Shown here: positions 25,726-35,347 of the stretch, piece by piece
Layout: every line of letters begins with the position of its first letter
Position numbering within the stretch: position 1 is the stretch's first letter
NCBI GenBank assembly: GCA_030652995.1
Contig: JAUSAG010000038.1
Span: 1 to 42,776 of the forward strand
Direction of reading: 5' to 3'
Origin: Methylotenera sp.
Lineage (GTDB): Bacteria; Pseudomonadota; Gammaproteobacteria; Burkholderiales; Methylophilaceae
DNA length: 42,776 nucleotides
Position numbers and translations under genes: made by a program
The notes under the pieces: model-generated
Told to the model about the DNA's origin: nothing
Databases searched by the model: none
Seen by the model: the letters and a program-made list of their open reading frames with translations, nothing else

Positions 25726-26769
25726 ATGGATATCTCAGATTTACTCGCATTTTCAGTTAAAAACAAAGCCTCAGACTTGCATCTATCTGCAGGGTTGCCA
25801 CCGATGATTCGTGTACACGGCGATATTCGAAAGATCAATGTACCTGCGATGGATCACAGTCAGGTGCATGACATGGTGTATGACATCATGAATGATGGAC
25901 AGCGCAAAGTGTATGAGGAAAGTCTCGAATGTGACTTTTCATTTGAAATTCCGAATCTGGCGCGTTTTCGGGTCAATGCCTTTAATCACAACCGTGGCTC
26001 TGGCGCAGTATTTCGTACCATTCCATCTAAAATATTGACATTGGAACAGCTGAACTGCCCAGCGATTTTTAAGGATATTGCAGACACCCCCCGTGGCATC
26101 TGTTTAGTGACAGGCCCTACCGGTTCTGGTAAATCAACCACGCTAGCCGCAATGATTGATTACATCAATGAAAAAGAGTTTGCGCATATCCTGACGGTTG
26201 AAGACCCGATCGAGTTTGTGCACCAATCAAAAAAATGTTTGATTAACCAGCGTGAAGTCGGCCCGCATACCCTTTCATTTAACAATGCTTTGCGCTCAGC
26301 CTTGCGTGAAGATCCTGATGTGATTTTAGTGGGTGAGCTACGAGACTTGGAGACGATTCGCTTAGCGCTGACCGCTGCGGAAACGGGGCATATGGTATTC
26401 GGTACCTTGCATACAAGTTCGGCGGCTAAAACCGTGGATCGTATCATTGACGTATTTCCCGCAGCAGAAAAAGAAATGGTACGTTCTATGTTGTCTGAAT
26501 CATTGCGTGCCGTCATTTCACAAACATTACTCAAAACTAAAGATGGGCAGGGCCGGGTGGCGGCGCATGAAATTATGATTGGTACGCCTGCGATTCGTAA
26601 CTTGATTCGTGAAAATAAAATCCCGCAAATGTATTCGGCTATACAAACAGGCCAAAACGTAGGTATGCAGACACTGGACCAAAACTTACAGGATTTAGTC
26701 AAACGCGGTGTTATTTCAGCCAATGATGCACGCAGTAAAGCGGCTAATAAAGATGCTATTATGGGCTAG
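25726..26769 (+). CDS. pilT: type IV pilus retraction ATPase PilT
   Basis: Powers depolymerisation of type IV pili for twitching and, in competent species, DNA uptake. Using the ATG at 25726 gives MDISDLLAFSVKNKASDLHLS and 347 residues, the standard PilT length; the frame is open further upstream to 25669 but those residues are not conserved. AGG lies just before this ATG. Walker A is GPTGSGKSTT, Walker B EDPDVILVGELRDLETIRLA, His box GHMVFGTLHT, and the PilT-specific AIRNLIRE motif is intact. pilU follows after 50 bases. Confidence 0.97.
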   Translation: MDISDLLAFSVKNKASDLHLSAGLPPMIRVHGDIRKINVPAMDHSQVHDMVYDIMNDGQRKVYEESLECDFSFEIPNLARFRVNAFNHNRGSGAVFRTIPSKILTLEQLNCPAIFKDIADTPRGICLVTGPTGSGKSTTLAAMIDYINEKEFAHILTVEDPIEFVHQSKKCLINQREVGPHTLSFNNALRSALREDPDVILVGELRDLETIRLALTAAETGHMVFGTLHTSSAAKTVDRIIDVFPAAEKEMVRSMLSESLRAVISQTLLKTKDGQGRVAAHEIMIGTPAIRNLIRENKIPQMYSAIQTGQNVGMQTLDQNLQDLVKRGVISANDARSKAANKDAIMG

Positions 26770-26819
26770 CTAGTTAGCTATAACATAAAAATAAAAGATG
26801 TGACGTAAGGGGAATAACA

Positions 26820-27968
26820 GTGCAAAGTCAGATGGAAAAAGGCCAGGCCGAAAAGTTTGTTTTTGATTTATTGCGATTGATGTTGGCAAAAAAAGCCTCC
26901 GATTTATTTATCACAGTTGGTTTCCCGCCAGCGATTAAAGTAGATGGCAAAGTGACGCCAGTCAGTAGCCAAGTGTTGTCGTCACAACAGGCGAGAGAAA
27001 TAGCCCGTGCCATTATGAATGATAAGCAAACGGCTGAATTTGATGCAACCAATGAGTGCAATTTTGCTATTGGTATTCCGAGTGTAGCGCGTTTCCGTGT
27101 GAATGCTTTTGTGCAGCGTGGGTCAGCAGGTCTTGTGTTTAGAACCATCACTACTAAGATTCCAGAGTTTGAAGAGCTAGGGTTGCCCGAAGTTCTTAAA
27201 GATATTGCGATGACTAAACGTGGTTTGGTTATTTTTGTTGGGGGTACAGGTTCAGGTAAATCGACATCTTTAGCCGCAATGGTAGGCTACCGCAACCAAA
27301 ACAGCTACGGGCACATTATTACGATTGAAGACCCCGTGGAATTTGTGCATGAGCATAGAAACTGCATCATTACCCAGCGTGAAGTTGGCGTGGATACCGA
27401 CAACTGGCATATCGCCCTTAAAAACACCTTGCGCCAAGCGCCCGATGTGATTCTAATTGGTGAGATACGTGACCGTGAAACCATGGATTATGCAATTGCA
27501 TTTGCTGAAACCGGTCATTTATGTATGGCGACATTGCATGCAAACAGTACCAATCAGGCCTTGGATCGTATCATCAACTTCTTCCCAGAAGAGCGCCGTC
27601 ACCAACTATTGATGGATTTGTCGTTGAATGTACGCGCCTTTGTTTCGCAGCGACTTATACCTAAAAAAGAAGGTAAAGGACGCGCTGCTGCAATGGAGGT
27701 GATGTTGAACTCACCCTTGATTTCAGATTTGATTTTTAAAGGTGACGTGCATGAAATTAAAGAAATTATTGCTAGATCACGCGAGCTAGGCATGCAGACC
27801 TTTGATCAGTCGCTATTCGATTTGCACGAAGCGGATGTGATTAGCTACGAAGACGCCTTACGTAATGCTGACTCTGTAAATGATTTGCGTCTAAAAATCA
27901 AGCTTGATGGCAAAGGTGCCCATGGTAAAGATTTGTCTGCCGGATTAGATAGCTTGGGGATTGTTTAA
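26820..27968 (+). CDS. pilU: type IV pilus ATPase PilU
   Basis: PilT paralogue that assists pilus retraction under load. The 382-residue protein has KKASDLFITVGFPP, Walker A GGTGSGKSTS, IEDPVEFVH, Walker B APDVILIGEIRDRETMDYA, and GHLCMATLHANST. The longer tail distinguishes it from PilT. Start is GTG at 26820, with AAGGGG 7 bases upstream; the ATG at 26832 is less well placed. It ends before a strong terminator, so pilTU is a two-gene unit. Confidence 0.95.
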   Translation: MQSQMEKGQAEKFVFDLLRLMLAKKASDLFITVGFPPAIKVDGKVTPVSSQVLSSQQAREIARAIMNDKQTAEFDATNECNFAIGIPSVARFRVNAFVQRGSAGLVFRTITTKIPEFEELGLPEVLKDIAMTKRGLVIFVGGTGSGKSTSLAAMVGYRNQNSYGHIITIEDPVEFVHEHRNCIITQREVGVDTDNWHIALKNTLRQAPDVILIGEIRDRETMDYAIAFAETGHLCMATLHANSTNQALDRIINFFPEERRHQLLMDLSLNVRAFVSQRLIPKKEGKGRAAAMEVMLNSPLISDLIFKGDVHEIKEIIARSRELGMQTFDQSLFDLHEADVISYEDALRNADSVNDLRLKIKLDGKGAHGKDLSAGLDSLGIV

Positions 27969-28008
27969 GCACTTTAGCTTTCGGTATACGGACAGCTGAT
28001 TTTACTTA

Positions 28009-28037
28009 GAGCGCGTCATGTTTGATGCGCTCTTTTT
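28009..28037 (+). terminator. rho-independent terminator of pilTU
   Basis: GAGCGCGTCA (28009-28018) pairs with TGATGCGCTC (28023-28032), one G-T wobble and a 4-base loop, followed by five T (28033-28037). It lies 40 bases after the pilU stop. Confidence 0.9.
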
Positions 28038-28303
28038 ACATGGGTAGTTATCGTTGGGCGCTAGTGAAAGTAATAACTGGTCGTTATTTTCTTATCAGTA
28101 AACGGTTAAACCCAGATTTTCCATACATGGACGCCCACATTATGCCAAGCTGGGCAAATTGAGATCGAAGGTGTTTTGCGCTTGGATAAGCTAGGATGCT
28201 TATGTATGATCGTAACGATGGGTTAAACCGCACAGAGAACACTGACCTGTCTGAAATGACAGATCAGTTGTTGAGGTAACAATGAATTGAGTTTGCGGTT
28301 AGC
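28038..28303. other. 266-base gene-free stretch with direct and inverted repeats
   Basis: No credible gene. GGTTAAACC occurs at 28104-28112 and again at 28221-28229 as a perfect 9-base direct repeat around 108 bases, as a target duplication round a small inserted element would appear, though the inner ends share only a short CATACAT match. A 10-base hairpin with one mismatch (28242-28251 with 28258-28267) lies just beyond, downstream of the leftward pyrC' stop; it may help end that transcript but no T-run follows. Confidence 0.4.
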
Positions 28304-29578
28304 TTAACTTTGGTAAACAATCTGACCACGAACTAATGTGAACTTGTTTTTCCCTGGTAATTCCAGACCATTGAACGGCGTGTTTTTGCCTTGACTCTTG
28401 AGTTGATTGGCGCTGATTTTCCAGTATTCGGTCGCATCAAATATGCAGATGTCTGCATCGCGGTCTGTGTTTAAGTCTCCTGCTGGTATCCCTAAAATGT
28501 TTGCAGGGGCGAAAGTGATGTGGCGTAGCGCTTCTGCTAGGCTGAGGTTTTGTTGTTGAGCCCATTTTACGGTGAGCGGGAGTAGCAACTCTAAACCTGT
28601 CGCGCCAATTTCCGACTCTGCGAATGGTGCCATTTTTGCGTCATCATCCACAGGGGTATGGTCTGAACAAATGGCGTCTATGGTGCCGTCTTTGAGGCCG
28701 GCACTGAGTGCGTCTTTGTCACGTTGCGTGCGCAGTGGCGGTTTCAGGTGACAGTTGGTATCAAAGTACGCGATATCATGCTCTGTGAGGTGTAAGTGAT
28801 TTGCGCTGACATCGCAACTGATGGTTAAGCCTTGCGCTTTTGCAGCACGAATCATAGCAACACCTTCAGCCGTGGATAAGCGGCTAATATGCACTTTTGC
28901 ACCTGTTTCTTGAGCGATGCGTAATATGCTTGCTAGTGCTAAGGCTTCAGCCGTACTTGGAATACCTTTTAACCCTAATCTTGTGGCTACTTCACCATCA
29001 TGTGCTACACCATCCGCTGCTAAAAACGGTTCTTCAGCGTGTAAAAATAATGTAAAGCCAAAAGTTGCGGCATATTCCATGGCGCGCCACAGCACTTGGG
29101 TGTCAGTAATAGCGACATTGGCCTGTGAGAAGCCTACGCAGCCAGCGGTATATAACTCACCCATTTCAGACAGCGCTTTGCCTTGTAACTGCCGCGTTAG
29201 TGCCCCTAGCGGATATACGTGGGCTAAGCCTTGCTGTTTAGCGCGATATCTGAGCATTTCTACTAAGCCGGGTTCATCCAGTACCGGGTCGGTGTCAGGT
29301 GGGCAGGCTAAGCTAGTGACCCCGCCAGCCACAGCAGCCTGCAATTCGCTGACTAATCTGGCTTTATATTCTTCACCCGGCTCGCGTAGTCTGGCAGACA
29401 AATCTACCAAGCCTGGGCAGACAATCAAATTGCTGGCATCAATCACTTGGTTGGCGATAAATCCATCGGGCGCAAGGCCCACGCTTACAATCTTTCCAGC
29501 GGCAATAAAGACGTCAAGCTTGCTATCGATGTTGTTTTTTGGGTCAATGACGTGACCATTTTTGATATGTAATTTCAT
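28304..29578 (-). CDS. pyrX: non-catalytic dihydroorotase homologue PyrC' (PyrX)
   Basis: A 424-residue amidohydrolase-fold protein clearly homologous to dihydroorotase but without its metal site. The D-x-H-x-H-x-R-E-P-G motif reads [10 protein letters not shown] at 59-68, so Ser61 and Arg63 replace both histidines. The DHAPH motif reads DHTPV. In Pseudomonas an equally inactive PyrC' is required as scaffold for aspartate transcarbamoylase; the gene order pyrR-pyrB-pyrC' here is the same and the start overlaps pyrB by 4 bases. So I infer a structural partner of PyrB, with an active dihydroorotase encoded elsewhere. It is last in the operon. Confidence 0.9.
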   Translation of the reverse strand: MKLHIKNGHVIDPKNNIDSKLDVFIAAGKIVSVGLAPDGFIANQVIDASNLIVCPGLVDLSARLREPGEEYKARLVSELQAAVAGGVTSLACPPDTDPVLDEPGLVEMLRYRAKQQGLAHVYPLGALTRQLQGKALSEMGELYTAGCVGFSQANVAITDTQVLWRAMEYAATFGFTLFLHAEEPFLAADGVAHDGEVATRLGLKGIPSTAEALALASILRIAQETGAKVHISRLSTAEGVAMIRAAKAQGLTISCDVSANHLHLTEHDIAYFDTNCHLKPPLRTQRDKDALSAGLKDGTIDAICSDHTPVDDDAKMAPFAESEIGATGLELLLPLTVKWAQQQNLSLAEALRHITFAPANILGIPAGDLNTDRDADICIFDATEYWKISANQLKSQGKNTPFNGLELPGKNKFTLVRGQIVYQS

Positions 29579-30561
29579 TGGGTACCTCCACCGGCAGGCA
29601 TTGGGTTGGCTGACTGGCCACCGGCTAGGATGGCCATTACGGCCATGCGAATCGCAATGCCGTAAGTCACTTGAGGCAATATCACGGATTGTTTGCCATC
29701 AGCCACGCTGGAATCAATTTCTACGCCGCGATTCATCGGCCCAGGGTGCATGACAATGGCATCTGGTTTGGCGAGTGCGAGTTTTTCCTGAGTGAGGCCG
29801 TAAGTTTTAAAGTATTCTTGTGAGCTAGGCAGCATGGCGCCGTTCATGCGTTCGTTTTGCAGACGTAGCATCATCACGACATCTACATCTTTTAAACCGG
29901 ATTTCATGTCATGAAACACATGTACCCCTAGCTTTTCCACTTGCGCGGGTAGCAGTGTTTTAGGCGCGATGACGCGCACTTCAGGTACGCCTAAGGTCGT
30001 GAGTGCATGAATTTCAGAGCGTGCGACACGTGAGTGCAGCACATCGCCTACAATCGCAATTCTTAAATTATGCAGGTCAGGTTTGTACTTGCGGATAGTA
30101 AATACATCGAGCAAGCCTTGTGTTGGGTGCGAGTGACGGCCGTCACCTGCATTGATGACGTGAATGTGTGGCGGCACGTGTTTGGCAATCAAATGTGCCG
30201 CGCCTGATTGTGCATGGCGCACCACAAACATGTCGGCATGCATGGCGATTAAGTTATCCACCGTATCTAGAATGGTTTCACCTTTTGATTGTGAAGAGGT
30301 GCCGACATTCAGGCTAATCACATCGGCAGATAGTCGTTTTGCCGCAATTTCAAAGGTGGTGCGGGTGCGGGTGCTGTTTTCAAAAAATAAGTTACACACG
30401 GTTTTTCCGCGTAGTAAGGGTACTTTTTTTACTTCGCGCTCTGCTACGCCCGCAAAGGATTCTGCAGTGTCTAAAATTTGATTAAGTATTTTTTTCGGTA
30501 AGCCTTCGATTGAAAGAAGGTGTCGCAGGTGGCCGTCAGTATCGAGTTGAGGATTATTCAT
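29575..30561 (-). CDS. pyrB: aspartate carbamoyltransferase catalytic subunit
   Basis: Carbamoyl phosphate plus aspartate to carbamoyl aspartate, the committed pyrimidine step. The 328-residue protein has the carbamoyl-phosphate site [12 protein letters not shown] (STRTR at 63-67), [12 protein letters not shown], and the aspartate-side [12 protein letters not shown]. The N-terminal extension of about 10-15 residues before the core is typical of class A enzymes that assemble with PyrC' into dodecamers, in which nucleotide effectors act on PyrB itself. It overlaps pyrR by 8 bases and pyrC' by 4. Confidence 0.97.
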   Translation of the reverse strand: MNNPQLDTDGHLRHLLSIEGLPKKILNQILDTAESFAGVAEREVKKVPLLRGKTVCNLFFENSTRTRTTFEIAAKRLSADVISLNVGTSSQSKGETILDTVDNLIAMHADMFVVRHAQSGAAHLIAKHVPPHIHVINAGDGRHSHPTQGLLDVFTIRKYKPDLHNLRIAIVGDVLHSRVARSEIHALTTLGVPEVRVIAPKTLLPAQVEKLGVHVFHDMKSGLKDVDVVMMLRLQNERMNGAMLPSSQEYFKTYGLTQEKLALAKPDAIVMHPGPMNRGVEIDSSVADGKQSVILPQVTYGIAIRMAVMAILAGGQSANPMPAGGGTQ

Positions 30562-31123
30562 GCTCTTGTGGTCTCGCGCTGTTAATTTGTGAGGTAAGTG
30601 CTAACGCTAATCTGCCATCGGTAAGCTGTGTTAATTGTAGGTGTTGAGAAGCCTCTAGCGGAATCTCTACTGCGACGATTTGCGGTGCAATCGGTAGTTC
30701 GCGGCCACCTCGGTTGACCAAGGCCACCAGTGTAATGCTGGCAGGGCGGCCATAGTCAAATAGCTCGTTCATGGCCGCGCGCGTGGTGCGGCCAGTGTAA
30801 AAAATGTCGTCTATCAGAATAATATGTTTATTTTCTACATTAAACGGAATTTGGCTAGGTCGATTTTCTGCTTTCAAACCACGCTGGGCGTAGTCGTCAC
30901 GATAGAATGAAACATCCAGTGTGCCATATTCAATGTTGTGAGTGGCGATGCTATCTTTAAGTAACACCAGCAACCTTTGCATCAGCCAAACGCCGCCGCT
31001 ATGAATGCCGACAAGGGCGGTATTTTTTTGCAATAAAGGTTGAAGTTTCTGAGCCAGAATAGTGAGTAATGCTTCTGCATTGGGCAGTTCAGAGTTTGTT
31101 AGGTTTTTATTGAGCACTGTCAT
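30554..31123 (-). CDS. pyrR: PyrR, pyrimidine regulator / uracil phosphoribosyltransferase
   Basis: A 189-residue PRTase-fold protein with the PRPP loop [17 protein letters not shown] at about 101-116 and the [12 protein letters not shown] segment. Gram-positive PyrR proteins bind pyr mRNA and attenuate it; in Pseudomonas, PyrR is reported to act on the pyrimidine operon too. In the 65-base gap before this gene I see no clear PyrR-binding hairpin or terminator/antiterminator pair, so control by attenuation is not supported here. Overlaps pyrB by 8 bases. Confidence 0.93.
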   Translation of the reverse strand: MTVLNKNLTNSELPNAEALLTILAQKLQPLLQKNTALVGIHSGGVWLMQRLLVLLKDSIATHNIEYGTLDVSFYRDDYAQRGLKAENRPSQIPFNVENKHIILIDDIFYTGRTTRAAMNELFDYGRPASITLVALVNRGGRELPIAPQIVAVEIPLEASQHLQLTQLTDGRLALALTSQINSARPQEHE

Positions 31124-31188
31124 GTCCTTATTTTACTGAATATTCCTCATTGCTTGTAATTCTTATTTTTATCAGCTTTTATGAAATG

Positions 31189-31665
31189 TCATAGGCTATC
31201 AAAATAGCTTTGTAATATGGTTTGCGCGGCCACTTGATCTAACATCGTTTTTTGCGCACGCCCTTTAATACCTGTTTGATTTAATAAACTACTTGCTTCT
31301 ACTGAACTGTAGCGTTCATCAATTAACATGACCGGTAGATTAAAGCGACCATTGAGGCGCCGTGCAAATTTTTTGCATAACTGTGTCACGGCATGTTCAG
31401 TACCATCTACGTTTAATGGTAAGCCAACGACCAGCAATTTAGGTTGCCATTCTTTGATTAGCGTACTAATCATCTGAAAGCGTATTTCGTTGCTCTCATT
31501 ATCAATGGTAGTGAGCGGGCTGGCTGAGCCAAGTAAATGCTCACCTACAGCAATACCTATGCGTCTCTCGCCAAAGTCAAAGGCGAGAGCGGTGCTAGAT
31601 TCCACGGCAGATTTTTCATAAACATTTTCGTTATCAATCAGCTGCATGTGTGTCACAGTTGACAT
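31189..31665 (-). CDS. ruvX: Holliday junction resolvase-like RuvX (YqgF)
   Basis: A 158-residue RNase H-fold nuclease implicated in 5' end processing of pre-16S rRNA. ALAFDFGERRIGIAVG carries the first catalytic Asp, LLVVGLPLNVDG the middle strand, and LIDERYSSVEASSLL the second acidic site, with the last in LDQVAAQTILQSYF. An N-terminal extension of about 20 residues precedes the core; a later in-frame ATG at residue 7 is possible. Start and yqgE stop share one base (TAATG). Confidence 0.94.
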   Translation of the reverse strand: MSTVTHMQLIDNENVYEKSAVESSTALAFDFGERRIGIAVGEHLLGSASPLTTIDNESNEIRFQMISTLIKEWQPKLLVVGLPLNVDGTEHAVTQLCKKFARRLNGRFNLPVMLIDERYSSVEASSLLNQTGIKGRAQKTMLDQVAAQTILQSYFDSL

Positions 31666-32249
31666 TAAGCATGCCCTGCTACGTCGGACAGCATAGCCGG
31701 GTCAAACCCCAATAATGCCATGGCGGCATTAAACTGTGCTTCATGCGGTGTTTCAAACAAAATTTTATTTAACGTTTCCACATCTTTTGCTTCTACCGAC
31801 AACCAGGCATTTTGCGCTATCTCTTGTTCAAGTTGGCCAGGTGTCCAGCCTGCGTAGCCTAAAGTGAGCAGCATTTTACTAGGTCCAGACCCAAGTGCGA
31901 CGGCTTCCAGAATATCTTTCGAAGTGGTCAGCGCGGTTTTATCACCAATGGTAATTGAGCTATCCCATTCGCCGGCAGGTTGATGCAATACGAAGCCACG
32001 TTCAGATTGCACTGGGCCGCCATAGAGAACGGGGTTGCTGGCAATGGCGTTGTTTTTTAAATCTACTTTAATTTTTTCAAACAACATTTCGTAAGACATG
32101 TCGGTAGGGCGGTTAATCACGATGCCCATCGCACCATCTTGATTATGCGTGCAGATAAAGGTAACAGACTTGGCAAAGTAAGGGTCTGTCAAATTCGGCA
32201 TCGCAATCAAAAAGTGGCCGGTGAGATTAATATTTTCTAGTGTCATCAT
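31665..32249 (-). CDS. yqgE: YqgE, UPF0301 family protein
   Basis: A 194-residue protein of the AlgH/YqgE family. N-terminal LTGHFLIAMPNLTDPYFAKSV, VTFICTHNQDGAMGIVINRP, LYGGPVQSERGFVLH and LGYAGWTPGQLEQEI are the family's conserved blocks. The function is unknown; the gene is usually coupled with ruvX, as here. Its start overlaps the ribBX stop by one base. Confidence 0.95.
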   Translation of the reverse strand: MMTLENINLTGHFLIAMPNLTDPYFAKSVTFICTHNQDGAMGIVINRPTDMSYEMLFEKIKVDLKNNAIASNPVLYGGPVQSERGFVLHQPAGEWDSSITIGDKTALTTSKDILEAVALGSGPSKMLLTLGYAGWTPGQLEQEIAQNAWLSVEAKDVETLNKILFETPHEAQFNAAMALLGFDPAMLSDVAGHA

Positions 32250-33343
32250 TACTTTTGTGTGTCTGCTTCTAAATAGCCTGTTACTTCCAAGCCAAAGCCC
32301 GCCATGCTAGGCATCTTGCGTGGGCTGGCCATCAGTTTCATTTTTCCGACATTACAATCGAGCAGTATCTGCGAGCCTATCCCGTAGGTGCGAAGCTCTT
32401 GGCTGATACGAATAGGTTCATCAGCGCCTTTAATGCGCTCGACAATGGTTTTGCCGCTTTCTTGCTGATGCAGCAATACCATGATCCCTGCTTCCGAATT
32501 TGCAATTACCTGCATTGCTTGCAAGGTATTCCAGCTATGCGTGCAACTGCTGCTATCAAGCAAGTCGAATATTGACAGTGGCTCGTGTACGCGGACCAGT
32601 ACTTCTTGTTCTGGTGTCGGGTTGCCTTTAATTAAAACAAGGTGTGTTTCTTTGGCGATTTTGTCCGTATAGGCAATCAGCTTCATTTCACCGAAAGGCG
32701 TTTGCACGATGCGCTCTGCCGCACGTTCAATCAGGCTTTCTGTCTCAGCACGGTAATGGATTAAGTCAGCAATAGTGCCGATTTTTAAACCATGTTCAGC
32801 TGCAAAGGTCATTAAATCCGGTAAGCGCGCCATGCTGCCGTCATCTTTTAATATTTCACATATCACGCTGGCGGGCTCCAAACCTGCCAATTGTGCTAAA
32901 TCGCAGCCAGCTTCTGTATGGCCTGCGCGAACAAGTACACCGCCATCCATCGCGGCCAGTGGAAAAATATGCCCGGGGCTTACAATGTCGTAAGGTTTGG
33001 CTGCTTTTGCCACTGCTGCTTGAATCGTGCGTGCGCGGTCAGCGGCTGAAATGCCGGTAGTGACGCCTTCTGCCGCCTCAATGGAGACGGTAAAATTGGT
33101 GCCCATGCGTGCACCGTTCTTTTGCACCATTTTGCTTAAATTTAATTGATGGCAACGCGCCTCAGTAAGGGTTAAGCAAATTAAGCCGCGCCCATGTTTG
33201 GCCATAAAATTGACATGCTCTGCCGTAGCAAACTCTGCCGCCAACACCAAGTCGCCCTCGTTTTCGCGGTGTTCGTCATCCACCAACACCACCATGCGGC
33301 CTTGTTTGATTTCTTCAATAATTTCTTTGGCTGGGCTAATCAC
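32249..33343 (-). CDS. ribB: 3,4-dihydroxy-2-butanone-4-phosphate synthase with degenerate GTP cyclohydrolase II domain (RibBX)
   Basis: Residues ~1-200 form a normal DHBP synthase: DDEHRENEGDLVLAA with the catalytic acidic loop at 23-31, and HTEAGCDLAQLAGL at 142-155. It makes the four-carbon unit of riboflavin from ribulose 5-phosphate. Residues ~210-364 have the GTP cyclohydrolase II fold, but the zinc site is gone: VHSEC reads VHEP at 252-255 and the RCDCG motif is replaced by SSCTHSW (one Cys, 267). The second domain is therefore likely inactive, the RibBX type seen in proteobacteria, and a separate RibA should exist. It lies 76 bases after ribE. Confidence 0.93.
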   Translation of the reverse strand: MISPAKEIIEEIKQGRMVVLVDDEHRENEGDLVLAAEFATAEHVNFMAKHGRGLICLTLTEARCHQLNLSKMVQKNGARMGTNFTVSIEAAEGVTTGISAADRARTIQAAVAKAAKPYDIVSPGHIFPLAAMDGGVLVRAGHTEAGCDLAQLAGLEPASVICEILKDDGSMARLPDLMTFAAEHGLKIGTIADLIHYRAETESLIERAAERIVQTPFGEMKLIAYTDKIAKETHLVLIKGNPTPEQEVLVRVHEPLSIFDLLDSSSCTHSWNTLQAMQVIANSEAGIMVLLHQQESGKTIVERIKGADEPIRISQELRTYGIGSQILLDCNVGKMKLMASPRKMPSMAGFGLEVTGYLEADTQK

Positions 33344-33419
33344 TAATAAGGTTCTCTAAAAATGGTTGGTACACATTGGAATAGCTTTGATGCAATGCAG
33401 TGAAGCTACTTCTGTTATT

Positions 33420-34019
33420 TTATGTGGATTCATTTGACCATTCTGTCATGCGCTCCACGTAACGGGCAATTTGATCAACTTCTAAATTCACATGACTCCC
33501 TGGTTTTAAAAATTGTAATGTGGTGTTTGCCAGTGTGTGTGGAATCAAATTGATGCTGAATTCGTCACCAGTGACCGTGTTTACGGTCAGGCTCACGCCG
33601 TTCGCGCAGATTGAACCTTTAACAGCAATATATTTGGAGATGGCATGCGGCGCGCAAATATCAAGCCGCCAGCATTCGCCAAGCGACTCAAACTTAACTA
33701 CTTCTCCCACGCCATCTACATGCCCGCTTACCAGGTGGCCACCTAATCTATCTGATAAGCGCAGGGCTTTTTCCAGATTAACAGCGTGTGCATGTTGCAA
33801 ACCTTCGGTCACTGATAACGTTTCTTTTGAGACGTGTGCCCCGAAATGAGTTGGGCTTAAATTGACTACGGTTAGGCAAACGCCATTCACCGCAATGCTA
33901 TCGCCTAGCTGCACGTCGCTCATATCGAGCTGATGGGTTGCAATGGCAAGCTGCATATCATCGCCAACTGGGGTGGTCTGCGTGATTGCACCGACTGATT
34001 GAATGATTCCTGTAAACAT
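33420..34019 (-). CDS. ribE: riboflavin synthase alpha subunit
   Basis: Dismutates two 6,7-dimethyl-8-ribityllumazines to riboflavin. The protein has the two tandem barrel halves of the family: MFTGIIQSVGAI and DSIAVNGVCLTV in the first half; HLVSGHVDGVG, then KGSICANGVSLTVN in the second. The ATG at 34019 gives the canonical MFTGI start and 199 residues; the frame is open 8 codons further upstream but those are not conserved. First gene of the leftward operon, divergent from lolC with 59 bases between starts. No FMN riboswitch is recognisable in that gap. The old E. coli name is ribC. Confidence 0.96.
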   Translation of the reverse strand: MFTGIIQSVGAITQTTPVGDDMQLAIATHQLDMSDVQLGDSIAVNGVCLTVVNLSPTHFGAHVSKETLSVTEGLQHAHAVNLEKALRLSDRLGGHLVSGHVDGVGEVVKFESLGECWRLDICAPHAISKYIAVKGSICANGVSLTVNTVTGDEFSINLIPHTLANTTLQFLKPGSHVNLEVDQIARYVERMTEWSNEST

Positions 34020-34078
34020 AGTCTTAATTTTAACAGATAACACTAGATAACGATTGGAAGCCTGCTAAAATCTGTCCT

Positions 34079-35347
34079 ATGAAATCTTTGCCCTTTGAAC
34101 TATTCGTCGGTTGGCGCTACACGCGCGCCAAGCGCAAAAACCATTTTATCTCATTTATATCACTCACCAGTATGATTGGCATTGCACTTGGCGTGGCGGC
34201 GTTGATTGTGGTGCTGTCGGTAATGAATGGTTTTCAAAAGGAGTTACGTACACGCATTCTGGGTGTGGCATCACATTTGGAAATTACGGGCAGTAATAAT
34301 CAATTGGCAGATTGGCAACGTGTTGCTGAGTTTTCAGTCAAGCAACCGCATGTGCTAGCTAGCGCACCTTACATCACAGCGCAAGGTATGTTGAGTTACG
34401 ACCAAGGCGTGCAGGGCGCGATTATTCGCGGTGTTGTTCCTGATGCTGAAGACAAGGTCGCCGACTTGGGCAAGCACATGAAGGCTGGAAGCTTGAATGA
34501 CTTACGTGCCGGTGAGTTCGGTATTGTTTTAGGCGCGGATTTAGCCTACGCGTTAGGCGCACAAATTGGGGATAAAGTGGTGGTAATGGCACCACAAGGG
34601 CAATTTACGCCGACTGGCGTGGTGCCGCGTTTAAAACAATTTACTTTGGTGGGTCTGTTTCAAATTGGTATGTATGAGTATGACGCCGGCTTAGCGCTGA
34701 TTCATATTGATGATGCGGCCAAGCTGTATCGCATGGGGCAAAACGTTTCCGGTGTGCGCTTAAAGCTGAATGACTTATTTGATGCGCCAACGATTGCTGC
34801 GGTCATGTCTGCTCAGTTAAATAATGCATCAAATCCCGATGGTAATTATTTTGTCACGGATTGGACACGGCAACACGCCAATTTCTTCCGAGCGGTGCAA
34901 ATGGAAAAACGCGTGATGTTTATTATCCTCACGCTCATTGTTGCGGTTGCGGCGTTTAATATCGTTTCAACCTTGGTAATGGCCGTCACCGATAAACGCG
35001 CAGATATCGCGATTATGCGTACGTTTGGCGCAAGCCCTGGCAGTATTATGCGAATTTTTATGGTGCAGGGTGCTTTGATCGGGGTGATTGGTACTGTGCT
35101 AGGCGCATTTTTTGGTATTTTGCTTGCGTTGAATATTGAAACCATTATTCCGTTTATCGAGCGCTTATTTCAAGTACAGTTTTTAGCCAAAGATGTATAT
35201 TACATCAGCGATTTACCTTCAGATTTAGTATGGTCAGATGTCTCCACCATTGTGATGACATCGTTTTTCTTAAGTTTACTAGCTACAATTTACCCAAGTT
35301 ACAAAGCCAGTAAAATCAATCCTGCGGATGCCTTACGTTATGAATAG
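34079..35347 (+). CDS. lolC: lipoprotein-releasing ABC transporter permease LolC/LolE
   Basis: Inner-membrane subunit of LolCDE, which releases outer-membrane lipoproteins to LolA. The 422-residue protein has the family start [31 protein letters not shown]1 at about 22-45 ([20 protein letters not shown]), a large periplasmic domain, and three C-terminal membrane segments in the FtsX-like region with [18 protein letters not shown]. Only one permease gene is present beside lolD, as in many bacteria with a hybrid LolF; LolC versus LolF cannot be decided by eye. Confidence 0.95.
   Translation: MKSLPFELFVGWRYTRAKRKNHFISFISLTSMIGIALGVAALIVVLSVMNGFQKELRTRILGVASHLEITGSNNQLADWQRVAEFSVKQPHVLASAPYITAQGMLSYDQGVQGAIIRGVVPDAEDKVADLGKHMKAGSLNDLRAGEFGIVLGADLAYALGAQIGDKVVVMAPQGQFTPTGVVPRLKQFTLVGLFQIGMYEYDAGLALIHIDDAAKLYRMGQNVSGVRLKLNDLFDAPTIAAVMSAQLNNASNPDGNYFVTDWTRQHANFFRAVQMEKRVMFIILTLIVAVAAFNIVSTLVMAVTDKRADIAIMRTFGASPGSIMRIFMVQGALIGVIGTVLGAFFGILLALNIETIIPFIERLFQVQFLAKDVYYISDLPSDLVWSDVSTIVMTSFFLSLLATIYPSYKASKINPADALRYE

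Noticed and set aside
28917-29555. Long antisense open frame (212 codons) opposite pyrC'
   Set aside because: It mirrors the codon structure of a well-conserved gene on the other strand and its product has low-complexity composition with no recognisable motif.
31124-31188. PyrR-dependent attenuator before pyrR
   Set aside because: No paired terminator and antiterminator hairpins or PyrR-binding loop could be found in this AT-rich 65-base gap.
34020-34078. Possible FMN riboswitch before ribE
   Set aside because: The gap to lolC is only 59 bases, too short, and none of the conserved FMN-aptamer blocks is visible; the 76-base gap before ribBX also lacks them.
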